Shown: piece after piece, positions 1 through 6,016 of the stretch
How the letters are laid out: each line of letters opens with the position of its first letter
How positions within the stretch are numbered: the stretch's first letter is position 1
NCBI GenBank assembly: GCA_023436945.1
Contig: JAEZHG010000230.1
Span: forward strand, 1-9,921
DNA length: 9,921 nt
Direction of reading: 5' to 3'
From: Pseudomonadota bacterium
GTDB lineage: Bacteria > Pseudomonadota > Alphaproteobacteria > Caulobacterales > Caulobacteraceae
Translations under genes and position numbers: made by a program
Notes under the pieces: generated by a model
Told to the model about the DNA's origin: nothing
Seen by the model: the letters and a program-made list of their open reading frames with translations, nothing else
The model's database searches: none

Positions 1-35
1 GTTAGCGCAAGCTCGGGGAAAATCGGGAGAGCAGG

Positions 36-1001
36 ATGAGCGTTGTCGCCGCCTATGTTTATCGAGATGGCAAACGCATACGCGAAGCCTCGCTGACTCC
101 CGAAGGTCTGACTCTTGAGGAGGGCGAGTTCCTCTGGATCGGCCTGTTCGAGCCGACGGCAGAAGAGTTCGAGTCTCTCGTCAACTGTTTCGGCCTGCAC
201 CCGCTGGCGGTGGATGACGCGCTGAGCGCGCACCAGCTCCCCAAGATCGAAGTCTATGGCAACGAGCTTTTCGTCGTGGCCCTGACCGCCGAGCGGCATG
301 GCGACCACATCGAATATGGCGAGACGCACTTTTTCCTCGGCCCCAACCACATCATCACCATCCGGCATGGATCGGGCAGGGGTCATTCGCCCGTCCGACA
401 CTATCTGGAGGCGCTACCCGAACAGTTGATGCAGGGGCCGGACAGGGTACTGCACGCCCTGCTGGATTTCATCGCCGAGGGCTATATGCCCATCGTCGAT
501 GCGATCGAGGACAGTGTGCTTGAGATCGAGCAGATGGCGCTAGATCGTTTCCTGTCGCGGGCGGATACGACGCGCCTGTTCCACCTGCGCCGTCAGTTGC
601 TGAAGTTCTACCGTCTGGCGGGTCCGATGGAGGACATGGTCTCGCGGCTGCATCTGTGGGATCTGCCGGCCATCGGCATAGAGGTGCGGCCCTATTTCCG
701 CGACGTGGCCGACCAGCTTCGACGTGTGGCGGGGCGGACATCGGCTCTGCTGGATATCGTCTCGTCGGTGTTCGATGTCTCTAGCCTGCTGGAGCAGCAA
801 CGTCAGGGCGTTATCACCCGCAAGCTGGCCGCCTGGGCTGCGATCCTCGCCACGCCGACCGCGATAGCGGGCATCTACGGGATGAATTTCGATTATATGC
901 CCGAACTGAAATGGAGCTTTGGCTACCCGTTGGTGCTCGCAGCTATGCTGGCGATCTGTGCGGGGCTCTACTGGATGTTCAAACGCGCCCGCTGGCTATA
1001 G
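36..1001 (+). CDS. CorA-family divalent metal ion transporter (CorA/ZntB type)
   Basis: Inner-membrane channel of the CorA superfamily, which moves Mg2+, Co2+ or Zn2+ as a pentamer. The 321-residue length is normal for the family. A soluble N-terminal domain (about 1-255), rich in charged helices, is followed by two C-terminal membrane segments (about 263-281 and 296-316). The signature Tyr-Gly-Met-Asn-Phe, containing the GMN selectivity loop, sits at 281-285 right after the first membrane helix. A basic C-terminus (KRARW) follows the second helix, as expected for a cytoplasmic end. The start is supported by GGGAG at 25-29, six bases before the ATG. The gene stands alone and converges on the UrcA-family gene, with a hairpin terminator just after its stop. 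Family assignment is secure. Whether it is a Mg2+ importer (CorA) or a Zn2+ transporter (ZntB-like) cannot be read from the sequence, so no symbol is given. Confidence 0.93.
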   Translation: MSVVAAYVYRDGKRIREASLTPEGLTLEEGEFLWIGLFEPTAEEFESLVNCFGLHPLAVDDALSAHQLPKIEVYGNELFVVALTAERHGDHIEYGETHFFLGPNHIITIRHGSGRGHSPVRHYLEALPEQLMQGPDRVLHALLDFIAEGYMPIVDAIEDSVLEIEQMALDRFLSRADTTRLFHLRRQLLKFYRLAGPMEDMVSRLHLWDLPAIGIEVRPYFRDVADQLRRVAGRTSALLDIVSSVFDVSSLLEQQRQGVITRKLAAWAAILATPTAIAGIYGMNFDYMPELKWSFGYPLVLAAMLAICAGLYWMFKRARWL

Positions 1002-1012
1002 CGCCCTGTAAA

Positions 1013-1047
1013 AAAGGCACCGCTTCCGGAGGTAAAGCGGTGCCTTT
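1013..1047. terminator. bidirectional intrinsic terminator between corA-type gene and urcA-like gene
   Basis: A perfect 13-bp stem (1013-1025 with 1035-1047) encloses a 9-base loop. On the minus strand it is followed by six T (the A run at 1010-1015 minus the stem overlap), making it a strong Rho-independent terminator for the UrcA-family gene. On the plus strand only TTT closes the stem, so termination of the corA-type gene is probably weaker. Confidence 0.88.
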
Positions 1048-1071
1048 GTACGGGTACAACGCTTACTCAAC

Positions 1072-1374
1072 TTAACCGGCCTGTGCTCCGCGCGAGGCGT
1101 AGCGGGTGTTTTGCTGTTGGCCGCGCTCATAGGCCAGACGCTGATGTGAAGACAGTTGCGACAGGGCTTCTTCACGAACATCGCTGACGCAGCTGCTGCG
1201 GCTGATACCGCGATACGGCGAGCACAGGCGTTTGGCGGCGCGGCGAACATCCGCTTCAAAGCGGGCGCTGCCAGCTTCGGTAGCGAGGTTGCTCACACCA
1301 ATAGTGGTGTGGGCTTGAGCAGTCGCTGACATGGCCAGCGAGGCAGACAGGGCCAGAATAGCAATCTTGAACAT
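1072..1374 (-). CDS. UrcA-family small secreted protein
   Basis: A small exported protein of unknown function, matching the UrcA family known from Caulobacterales, Sphingomonadales and some gammaproteobacteria. It has 100 residues from the chosen start. Residues 1-21 form a signal peptide ending in Ala-Gln-Ala, with cleavage expected before His22. The mature part begins with a beta-strand-like stretch, then carries the family's core: a helix with Ala-Ala-Lys-Arg-Leu-Cys (Cys51) and a second cysteine (Cys62), which could form a disulfide in the periplasm. The tail is polar and Gln/Arg-rich. An in-frame ATG lies 12 bases upstream (1386), but the inner ATG is preferred. It has GGAAA five bases before it, and it gives a cleaner signal peptide starting Met-Phe-Lys. 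The gene is monocistronic, with its own strong terminator and an A+T-rich upstream region. Confidence 0.82.
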   Translation of the reverse strand: MFKIAILALSASLAMSATAQAHTTIGVSNLATEAGSARFEADVRRAAKRLCSPYRGISRSSCVSDVREEALSQLSSHQRLAYERGQQQNTRYASRGAQAG

Positions 1375-1510
1375 AAGCGTTTCCATCGTTGGGTTTCTGA
1401 AGACTTATCGATGGTCTTTATGTTCTTTTATATTGAAAAGTCAGTGACGTTTGGCGGGCTTAATTCAGGCAAATTTATAATATTTATCCATCTATTACTT
1501 AAAATACATG

Positions 1511-1526
1511 AACATGACGTAATGTT
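1511..1526. repeat. operator-like inverted repeat in A+T-rich region
   Basis: AACAT and ATGTT half-sites are separated by six bases. The spacing is that of a dimeric regulator site. A 5-bp arm in A+T-rich DNA may arise by chance, so a regulatory role is only a suggestion. Confidence 0.25.
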
Positions 1527-1555
1527 ATTTTACCAAATATTCGAATGGTCTTTTT

Positions 1556-1573
1556 GCGCTAAGGGCTTAGCGC
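1556..1573. repeat. perfect palindrome upstream of ffh
   Basis: Arms GCGCTAAG and CTTAGCGC (1556-1563 and 1566-1573) surround a GG centre. It lies exactly at the border between A+T-rich and GC-rich DNA. Five T precede it on the plus strand rather than follow it, so it is not a standard terminator in either direction. A protein-binding site is more likely than an RNA hairpin, because a two-base loop is unfavourable. Confidence 0.5.
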
Positions 1574-1590
1574 CAGATCGCACGCTTGAG

Positions 1591-1619
1591 TCGACAACCG
1601 TGGATAAATCGGGCATAAG
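1591..1619 (+). promoter_or_regulatory. candidate sigma-70-type promoter for ffh with overlapping GANTC site
   Basis: TCGACA (1591-1596, five of six matches to TTGACA), a 17-base spacer and CATAAG (1614-1619, four of six matches to TATAAT). Transcription would start near 1626 and give a leader of about 165 bases before ffh. A GAGTC site (1588-1592), the target of CcrM-type adenine methylation in this class, runs into the -35 hexamer. Assigned by eye; weaker alternatives exist. Confidence 0.35.
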
Positions 1620-1711
1620 CGCCCACTTCCGGCGCAAGTGAACCTGCGTCTCCACCTGCACATCCCCCGCCTGATTGATTTCGGGAGCCACGGGACGAGG
1701 CAGGCGAGAAC

Positions 1712-1740
1712 CCTCTGTCGACGTGTTACGTCCACAGGGG
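1712..1740 (+). promoter_or_regulatory. hairpin in the presumed ffh leader
   Basis: A 4-bp upper stem (1720-1723 with 1729-1732, loop TGTTA) is stacked, after one C-C mismatch, on a 7-bp lower stem (1712-1718 with 1734-1740) that includes one G-U pair. It ends 50 bases before the ffh start. A second arm pair, CGCCTG at about 1669 with CAGGCG at about 1701, lies just upstream. No riboswitch or ribosomal-protein leader was recognised. Confidence 0.35.
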
Positions 1741-1790
1741 CCGTTGTCGTATGGAGCCGTGGTGACACCTCAGCCTATTCGAGGTTTTGA

Positions 1791-3311
1791 ATGTTTGATG
1801 CTCTGAACGAGCGGCTGACTGGCGTATTCGACCGTATTACCGGTCGTGGTGCGCTGTCCGAAAAGGATGTCGAAGAGGCCCTGCGCGAAGTTCGCGTGGC
1901 CCTGCTCGAAGCCGATGTCGCCCTTCCGGTCGTCAAGGACTTCATCAGCCGCGCCAAGGAACAGGCGACGGGCGAGGAAGTCATCCGCTCGGTGAAGCCC
2001 GCCGACCAGGTCATCAAGATCGTCTATGACGGCCTCGTCGACATGCTGGGCGGCGAAGAGCCGGTTCCGCTGAACATCAACGCAGCCCCGCCTGCGGTCA
2101 TCCTGATGGCCGGTCTGCAAGGCTCGGGCAAGACCACCACCTCGGCCAAACTGGCCCTGCGTCTGTCGAAGTTCGACCGCAAAAAGGTGATGATGGCGTC
2201 GCTGGACACCCGTCGTCCGGCCGCTATGGAACAGCTGGCCACGCTGGGTCAGCAGATCGAGGTCGCCACCCTGCCGATCGTGGCCGGTGAAAGCGCCGTC
2301 CAGATCACCCGCCGCGCCTTGCAATCGGCCAAGCTTCAGGGCTTCGATGTCCTGATCCTCGACACCGCGGGCCGTATCACCCTCGACGAAGGCCTGATGA
2401 ACGAAGTCGCCGAAGTGGCCGACATCGCCAAGCCTGTCGAAACCATTCTCGTCGCCGACAGCCTGACCGGTCAGGATGCTGTGCGCACGGCCACGGCCTT
2501 CAACGAGCGTCTGCCGCTGACGGGTCTGATCCTGACCCGCGCCGACGGTGACGGTCGTGGCGGTGCCATGCTGTCGATGCGCGCCGTCACCGGCCTGCCG
2601 ATCAAATACCTCGGTGCCGGCGAAAAGGTTGACCAACTCGACGTCTTCGACGCCCGCCGTGTCGCTGGCCGTATCCTCGGTCAGGGCGACATTGTTGCGC
2701 TGGTGGAAAAGGCCGCGTCTGATCTCGATCAGGCCAAGGCCGAGAAGATGGCCCGCAAGCTGGCCAAGGGTCAGTTCGATCTGGACGACCTTGCCGGTCA
2801 GCTGAACCAGATGAAGCGCATGGGCGGCCTTCAGGGCATCATGGGCCTTCTGCCGGGCGTGGCCAAGCTGAAGAACCAGATGGCCGACAACAATATCTCG
2901 GACAAGCTGATCGACCGTCAGCTGGCTGTCATCTCCTCGATGACCAAGGCCGAGCGCAAGAAGCCGGATATCCTCAACGCCAGCCGCAAGAAGCGTATCG
3001 CTGCCGGTGCGGGCGTCGAGGTTCAGGACATCAACCGCCTGCTGAAACAGCACCGCCAGATGTCCGACATGGTCAAGTCGCTGTCCAAGGGCGGCGGCAA
3101 GAACCTGCAGAAGATGGCCGCCATGATGGGTGGCCTTCCGGGCATGGGCGGCGGTGGTCCGGACATGGCCCGCCTCAAGGCACTGGGTGGCGGCAAGATG
3201 CCGGAACCCGATCCGCAAGAACTGAAAGCCATTCAGGACCGCCTTGCCGGTCTGGGTGGCGGACAACTGCCGGGGGGGCTTCCGGGCCTTCCGGGCTTCC
3301 CCAAGAAATAA
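1791..3311 (+). CDS. ffh: signal recognition particle GTPase Ffh (SRP54)
   Basis: Protein subunit of the bacterial signal recognition particle. It binds 4.5S/SRP RNA and signal sequences of nascent membrane proteins and docks on FtsY at the inner membrane. The 506 residues read as a complete Ffh. The N domain spans about 1-88. The G domain carries a P-loop (108-115, Gly-Leu-Gln-Gly-Ser-Gly-Lys-Thr), Asp-Thr-Arg-Arg-Pro-Ala-Ala (139-145), Asp-Thr-Ala-Gly-Arg (191-195), Thr-Arg-Ala-Asp (249-252) and Gly-Ala-Gly-Glu-Lys (275-279). From about 310 a Met-rich M domain follows, with the RNA-binding helix-turn-helix around 382-408 (SSMTKAER, SRKKRIA, GAG). The tail (about 443-506) is rich in Gly, Met and Pro. 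The start has GAGG at 1781-1784, six bases upstream. The G4 motif has Arg where many Ffh proteins have Lys. It is followed after 30 bases by rpsP and is probably cotranscribed with it. Confidence 0.98.
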   Translation: MFDALNERLTGVFDRITGRGALSEKDVEEALREVRVALLEADVALPVVKDFISRAKEQATGEEVIRSVKPADQVIKIVYDGLVDMLGGEEPVPLNINAAPPAVILMAGLQGSGKTTTSAKLALRLSKFDRKKVMMASLDTRRPAAMEQLATLGQQIEVATLPIVAGESAVQITRRALQSAKLQGFDVLILDTAGRITLDEGLMNEVAEVADIAKPVETILVADSLTGQDAVRTATAFNERLPLTGLILTRADGDGRGGAMLSMRAVTGLPIKYLGAGEKVDQLDVFDARRVAGRILGQGDIVALVEKAASDLDQAKAEKMARKLAKGQFDLDDLAGQLNQMKRMGGLQGIMGLLPGVAKLKNQMADNNISDKLIDRQLAVISSMTKAERKKPDILNASRKKRIAAGAGVEVQDINRLLKQHRQMSDMVKSLSKGGGKNLQKMAAMMGGLPGMGGGGPDMARLKALGGGKMPEPDPQELKAIQDRLAGLGGGQLPGGLPGLPGFPKK

Positions 3312-3341
3312 CTGATCAAGCTTTCCTAGAAAGAGACTAAA

Positions 3342-3803
3342 ATGCTGAAGATCCGTCTGGCCCGTGGTGGCTCCAAGAAGCGTCCTTACTACCACATCGT
3401 CGTTGCTGACGCCCGCGCTCCGCGCGACGGTAAGTTCCTCGAGAAGGTCGGTTCGTACAACCCGATGCTTCCGAAGGACGGCGCTACCCCGCGCGTCTCG
3501 CTGAAGGTCGAGCGCATCAACGAGTGGCTGGTCAAGGGCGCTCAGCCGACCGACCGCGTTGCTCGCTTCCTGTCGCAAGACGAAGTTCTGGGCCAGAAGG
3601 TCAAGTGGGTCCAGGGCAACAACCCGAACAAGGGCACCCCGGGCAAGAAGGCTCAAGAGCGCGCCGCTGAACGCGCCCAGCGCGAAGCTGACCGTCTGGA
3701 AGCCGAAGCTGCTGCCAAGGCTGAAGCCGCTGCTGCTGCTGAAGCTGCTGCCGCTGCTCCGGCTGAAGAAGCACCGGCTGCTGAAGAAGCTTCGGAAGCC
3801 TAA
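3342..3803 (+). CDS. rpsP: 30S ribosomal protein bS16
   Basis: Small-subunit ribosomal protein bS16, which binds 16S rRNA early in 30S assembly. Residues 1-82 are the conserved core, beginning [10 protein letters not shown] and including Tyr-Tyr-His-Ile-Val and the Gly-Ser-Tyr-Asn-Pro turn. At 153 residues it is nearly twice the roughly 80-residue E. coli protein. The extra part is a basic helix-forming segment (about 95-118) followed by an Ala/Glu-rich tail (about 119-153), encoded by GCT/GCC/GAA-rich DNA with runs of GCTGCT. C-terminal extensions of this kind are common in alphaproteobacterial bS16. The start has AAGAGA at 3331-3336. The gene sits 30 bases after ffh and is followed by a strong hairpin that partly isolates it from rimM. 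Confidence 0.97.
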   Translation: MLKIRLARGGSKKRPYYHIVVADARAPRDGKFLEKVGSYNPMLPKDGATPRVSLKVERINEWLVKGAQPTDRVARFLSQDEVLGQKVKWVQGNNPNKGTPGKKAQERAAERAQREADRLEAEAAAKAEAAAAAEAAAAAPAEEAPAAEEASEA

Positions 3804-3833
3804 GTCTTTCACAGGCCTGCCTGTGTTTGAAGG

Positions 3834-3862
3834 AAAGCAGCGTCCGCAAGGGCGCTGCTTTT
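3834..3862 (+). terminator. intrinsic terminator or attenuator between rpsP and rimM
   Basis: A 12-bp stem (3834-3845 with 3850-3861, one G-U pair) is capped by a GCAA tetraloop of the stable GNRA type and ends in a TTTT run (3859-3862). It begins 31 bases after the rpsP stop and ends 38 bases before rimM. It should reduce transcription into rimM, giving abundant bS16 and little RimM. Confidence 0.85.
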
Positions 3863-3887
3863 CTGCTAAGAGGGGCCAAGTGCTGAG

Positions 3888-3893
3888 AAGGAG
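3888..3893 (+). promoter_or_regulatory. ribosome binding site that fixes the TTG start of rimM
   Basis: AAGGAG lies six bases before the TTG at 3900. No ATG or GTG in frame near here gives the conserved RimM N-terminus, so this site decides the start. Confidence 0.85.
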
Positions 3894-3899
3894 CCCGGT

Positions 3900-4427
3900 T
3901 TGAGCGGCGACAACAACTATATTCTGGTGGCCCAGATCGGTGGCGCATTCGGTGTGAAGGGCGAGGTGAAGATCACCGCCTATACCGCCGACGCCCAATC
4001 GCTGAAGGCCTATTCCCCGCTGCTGGATGCCAAGGGCAATCCGGCCCTGACCATCCTCTCGGCCCGTCCGGACAAGCACGGTCTGGTGGCGAAGGTGAAG
4101 GAACTGACGACCAAGGAAGAGGCCGACGCCGCACGTGGTCGCAAGCTCTATATCCACCGTGACCAACTGCCCGAGCCGGACGAGGACGAGTTCTACCTGA
4201 CCGACCTGATCGGCCTCGAAGGCCGCGATCCGGAAGGCAAGGTTCTGGGCAAGGTAAAGTCGGTCCAGAATTTCGGTGCCGACGACATGTTGGAAATCGC
4301 CCCTGCCGAGGGTGGCCCGACATGGTATCTGCCGTTCACCAAGGCGGCTGTGCCGGAGATCCACACCAAGGATGGCTGGCTGCTGGTCGTGAAACCGACC
4401 GAGGTCAGCGAGCGCGACGAGGACTGA
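3900..4427 (+). CDS. rimM: 16S rRNA processing/maturation factor RimM
   Basis: Assembly factor that binds ribosomal protein uS19 and helps the head of the 30S subunit mature. It is complete at 175 residues. The N-terminal RimM domain (about 8-90) opens with the conserved Ala-Gln-Ile-Gly-Gly-Ala-Phe-Gly-Val-Lys-Gly-Glu-Val. The PRC-barrel domain (about 97-170) begins at Glu-Phe-Tyr-Leu-Thr-Asp-Leu-Ile-Gly and holds Asn-Phe-Gly-Ala-Asp-Asp-Met-Leu-Glu-Ile and Leu-Pro-Phe-Thr. The start codon is TTG, backed by AAGGAG at 3888-3893. Together with the upstream attenuator this suggests low expression relative to bS16. In many bacteria trmD and rplS follow directly; here a terminator and a convergent gene follow, so the classical rpsP-rimM-trmD-rplS operon is split. 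Confidence 0.97.
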   Translation: MSGDNNYILVAQIGGAFGVKGEVKITAYTADAQSLKAYSPLLDAKGNPALTILSARPDKHGLVAKVKELTTKEEADAARGRKLYIHRDQLPEPDEDEFYLTDLIGLEGRDPEGKVLGKVKSVQNFGADDMLEIAPAEGGPTWYLPFTKAAVPEIHTKDGWLLVVKPTEVSERDED

Positions 4428-4447
4428 TCCTCTGGGCCGGACATGAA

Positions 4448-4480
4448 AAAGGGGACGCACCCGATGGATGCGTCCCCTTT
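4448..4480. terminator. bidirectional intrinsic terminator between rimM and the YegP-family gene
   Basis: A perfect 12-bp stem (4448-4459 with 4469-4480) encloses a 9-base loop. Minus-strand transcripts end in five T, complementary to the A run at 4446-4450. Plus-strand transcripts end in TTTC. It terminates both the ffh-rpsP-rimM cluster and the facing small gene. Confidence 0.87.
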
Positions 4481-4498
4481 CTCGTATCCGGTGTCGGC

Positions 4499-4672
4499 TT
4501 ATGCCTCTTCGACAGGCGCGTCCGGCACATATTTCTTGATCGACTCGATGGCGCGCTTGGCACCCGACTTGTCCGAGTAGCCCTCGGTCGAGAAGATGAT
4601 CTCGGAGTTGTATTTGAAACGCACGCGGAACTCGCCGGCCTTGTCCTGATAGACTTCGAACTTGTGAGCCAT
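4499..4672 (-). CDS. small YegP-family (DUF1508) protein
   Basis: A 57-codon gene found by reading the minus strand directly. The protein begins Met-Ala-His-Lys-Phe-Glu-Val-Tyr and carries the single-repeat DUF1508/YegP pattern: Lys-Ala-Gly-Glu-Phe-Arg-Val-Arg-Phe (11-19), a turn with Asn-Ser-Glu-Ile-Ile (22-26), Ser-Thr-Glu-Gly-Tyr-Ser-Asp-Lys (28-35) and Ala-Ile-Glu-Ser-Ile-Lys-Lys (41-47). E. coli YegP has two such repeats; this one has one. The family's biochemical role is not established. AGAGG (4678-4682 on the opposite strand) lies about five bases before the ATG. The gene ends 19 bases from a strong terminator. The transporter gene upstream on the same strand ends 102 bases away, so it probably has its own promoter. 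Any overlapping longer frame here is a shadow. Confidence 0.88.
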   Translation of the reverse strand: MAHKFEVYQDKAGEFRVRFKYNSEIIFSTEGYSDKSGAKRAIESIKKYVPDAPVEEA

Positions 4673-4774
4673 TTTCGCCTCTGGTGTCTGGGCCGCCTGT
4701 CGGCCAGCGGCAAAGCTGCCACGGAGCGATGTTCTGCGAAAGAGACCAGAGTGTAAAACCGCGTCAGTCGGTGA

Positions 4775-5944
4775 TCACGCCTTGGTGTGCAGCCATCGAC
4801 GCGCGGCAAGGGCGCTAAAGCCCACCACCAGCCCCCAGAAGGCCGATCCGATACCGAACAGGGTCAAACCCGATGCGGTGGCCGCAAAGCTGAGTATGGC
4901 CGCTTCGCGGGTGTCGGTATCGCCCATCATACTGCTGATGGCTCCGGTCAGGGGCGCGATCAGGGCGAGACCGGTGATAATGGCCAATGCCTGTGTCGGC
5001 ATGGCGATGAACAACCCTGCCAGAGGGGCGGCAAAGGCGGCCACCACCAGATAATAGAGCCCGTAGATTACCCCGACCTTCCATCTTTGGGCGGCATCGG
5101 GATGGGCATCCGGCTCTGTGCAGATGGCGGCGGTAATGGCGGCCAGATTGACCCCGTGCGCGCCGAACGGAGCTAGAAGTGTCGTGGTCATACCGGTCCA
5201 GAAAATCAGCTTGGACGCAGGCGGACTGTAACCCGCTGCATTCAGTACCACGAGGCCGGGCAGATTCTGCGACGCCAGAGTGACCAGATAGAGCGGCACG
5301 GCTAGACTGATCGCGGCGCGCCAGTCAAATACAGGCACTGTGGAGCTGAGCACCCCGAACAACCCCGTGCCTTGCGCTACGCCAAGCTGCTGGCGAAGGG
5401 CCAGAACGGCTAGCGCACAGACCAGCACAACCGGTAGCGCCCAGACCGGATAGAGCCGTCTGACCACAAGGAATACGGCCAGCAGACCGACCCCCATCCA
5501 GACATCGCCACCCAGCGCCACAAACAACTTCATACAGAAGGGCAGCAGCACGCCTGCCAGCATGGCCGAGGCGACGGCGGGCGGTATCCTCTGCGCCAAA
5601 CGGCCTAACGCCGGAACAAGCCCCGTCAGAACCATCAGCAGGCCTGACAAGACAAAGGCGCCGACAGCGCTTGCCCAACCCAGTCCGAACACCGAGGCCG
5701 CCAATAGCGCCGCTCCGGGTGTAGACCACGCCAGCACGACCGGAATCCTCAAGCGCCAGCTCAGTATGGTTCCGGTCACACCGATGCCGAGGCAAAGCGC
5801 GGTGATCATAGAGATGATCTGCGCAGGCCCAGCCCCCATGGCCTGACCCGCCTGCACGACCAACGCCACCGTGCCGCCAAAACCGATAACGGTGGCGACA
5901 AGCGCAGCCGAGAATCTGGCAGGCGGAGGCAGGGTGGCGCGCAT
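4775..5944 (-). CDS. BenE-family transporter (benzoate/H+ symporter family)
   Basis: Inner-membrane protein of the BenE family, named after the benzoate-proton symporter of Acinetobacter. It is 389 residues long from the ATG chosen, normal for the family, with about a dozen hydrophobic segments. Conserved family stretches include the opening segment around Gly21-Phe-Gly-Gly, Ile-Pro-Pro-Ala-Val-Ala-Ser-Ala-Met-Leu-Ala-Gly (120-131), Leu-Ala-Ser-Gln-Asn-Leu-Pro-Gly (223-230) and Gly-Val-Asn-Leu-Ala-Ala-Ile-Thr-Ala-Ala-Ile-Cys (264-275). An in-frame TTG at 5965 would add seven residues but lies directly against the preceding terminator hairpin. The ATG at 5944 has only a weak GAGCG upstream, so the start is uncertain by a few codons. 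It is the second gene after fabI on this strand. No aromatic-degradation genes are nearby, so benzoate is not implied as the substrate. Confidence 0.88.
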   Translation of the reverse strand: MRATLPPPARFSAALVATVIGFGGTVALVVQAGQAMGAGPAQIISMITALCLGIGVTGTILSWRLRIPVVLAWSTPGAALLAASVFGLGWASAVGAFVLSGLLMVLTGLVPALGRLAQRIPPAVASAMLAGVLLPFCMKLFVALGGDVWMGVGLLAVFLVVRRLYPVWALPVVLVCALAVLALRQQLGVAQGTGLFGVLSSTVPVFDWRAAISLAVPLYLVTLASQNLPGLVVLNAAGYSPPASKLIFWTGMTTTLLAPFGAHGVNLAAITAAICTEPDAHPDAAQRWKVGVIYGLYYLVVAAFAAPLAGLFIAMPTQALAIITGLALIAPLTGAISSMMGDTDTREAAILSFAATASGLTLFGIGSAFWGLVVGFSALAARRWLHTKA

Positions 5945-5970
5945 GGTTTGACGCTCGACGGGCAAATAAA

Positions 5971-5999
5971 AAGGGGAAGCGAACGGGCCGCTTCCCCTT
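5971..5999 (-). terminator. intrinsic terminator of fabI
   Basis: An 11-bp stem (5971-5981 with 5989-5999) with a 7-base loop is followed on the minus strand by TTTTTATTT. It lies 18 bases after the fabI stop and 27 bases before the benE-like ATG. Transcription of the transporter gene therefore depends on read-through or on a promoter inside the fabI end. Confidence 0.87.
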
Positions 6000-6016
6000 G
6001 ATAGGATGAAGAAGTC

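Larger units (their letters stand above)
1375..1790. other. gene-free region between urcA-like gene and ffh
   Basis: This is a divergent intergenic region of about 415 bases. From roughly 1400 to 1555 the DNA is markedly A+T-rich, in sharp contrast to the GC-rich genes on both sides. It holds short inverted repeats that look operator-like (1511-1526) and must contain the promoter of the UrcA-family gene. I could not pick a single convincing -35/-10 pair on that strand. From about 1556 the base composition returns to GC-rich. This half holds a perfect 8-bp-arm palindrome, a candidate ffh promoter, a GANTC site and hairpins in the presumed ffh leader. A 76-codon open frame at 1411-1641 lacks a ribosome binding site and recognisable features, and I do not call it a gene. 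Confidence 0.7.

Noticed and set aside
1564..1574. An 11-base sequence (GGCTTAGCGCC) shared with 9793-9803 inside mmcB
   Set aside because: Matches of this length are expected by chance in a window of this size. One copy is in coding sequence and there is no longer homology.
1411..1641. A 76-codon plus-strand frame in the A+T-rich intergenic region
   Set aside because: No ribosome binding site and no domain, and the composition follows the local A+T bias. It runs through the palindrome and candidate promoter.
1556..1790. Possible SRP RNA, 6S RNA or tmRNA gene before ffh
   Set aside because: The conserved SRP RNA tetraloop region, the 6S bubble layout and the tRNA-like end of tmRNA are not visible. 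Only local hairpins are seen.
1770..4460. An 896-codon open frame on the minus strand across ffh, rpsP and rimM
   Set aside because: It lies antisense to three unmistakable genes. It follows from their GC-rich codon use, which suppresses stops on the opposite strand. It has no ribosome binding site or recognisable domain, and its protein is low in complexity.
4322..4809. Frames of about 134-144 codons on both strands over the end of rimM and the YegP-family gene
   Set aside because: They conflict with rimM, a terminator and the better supported 57-codon gene, and resemble nothing known.
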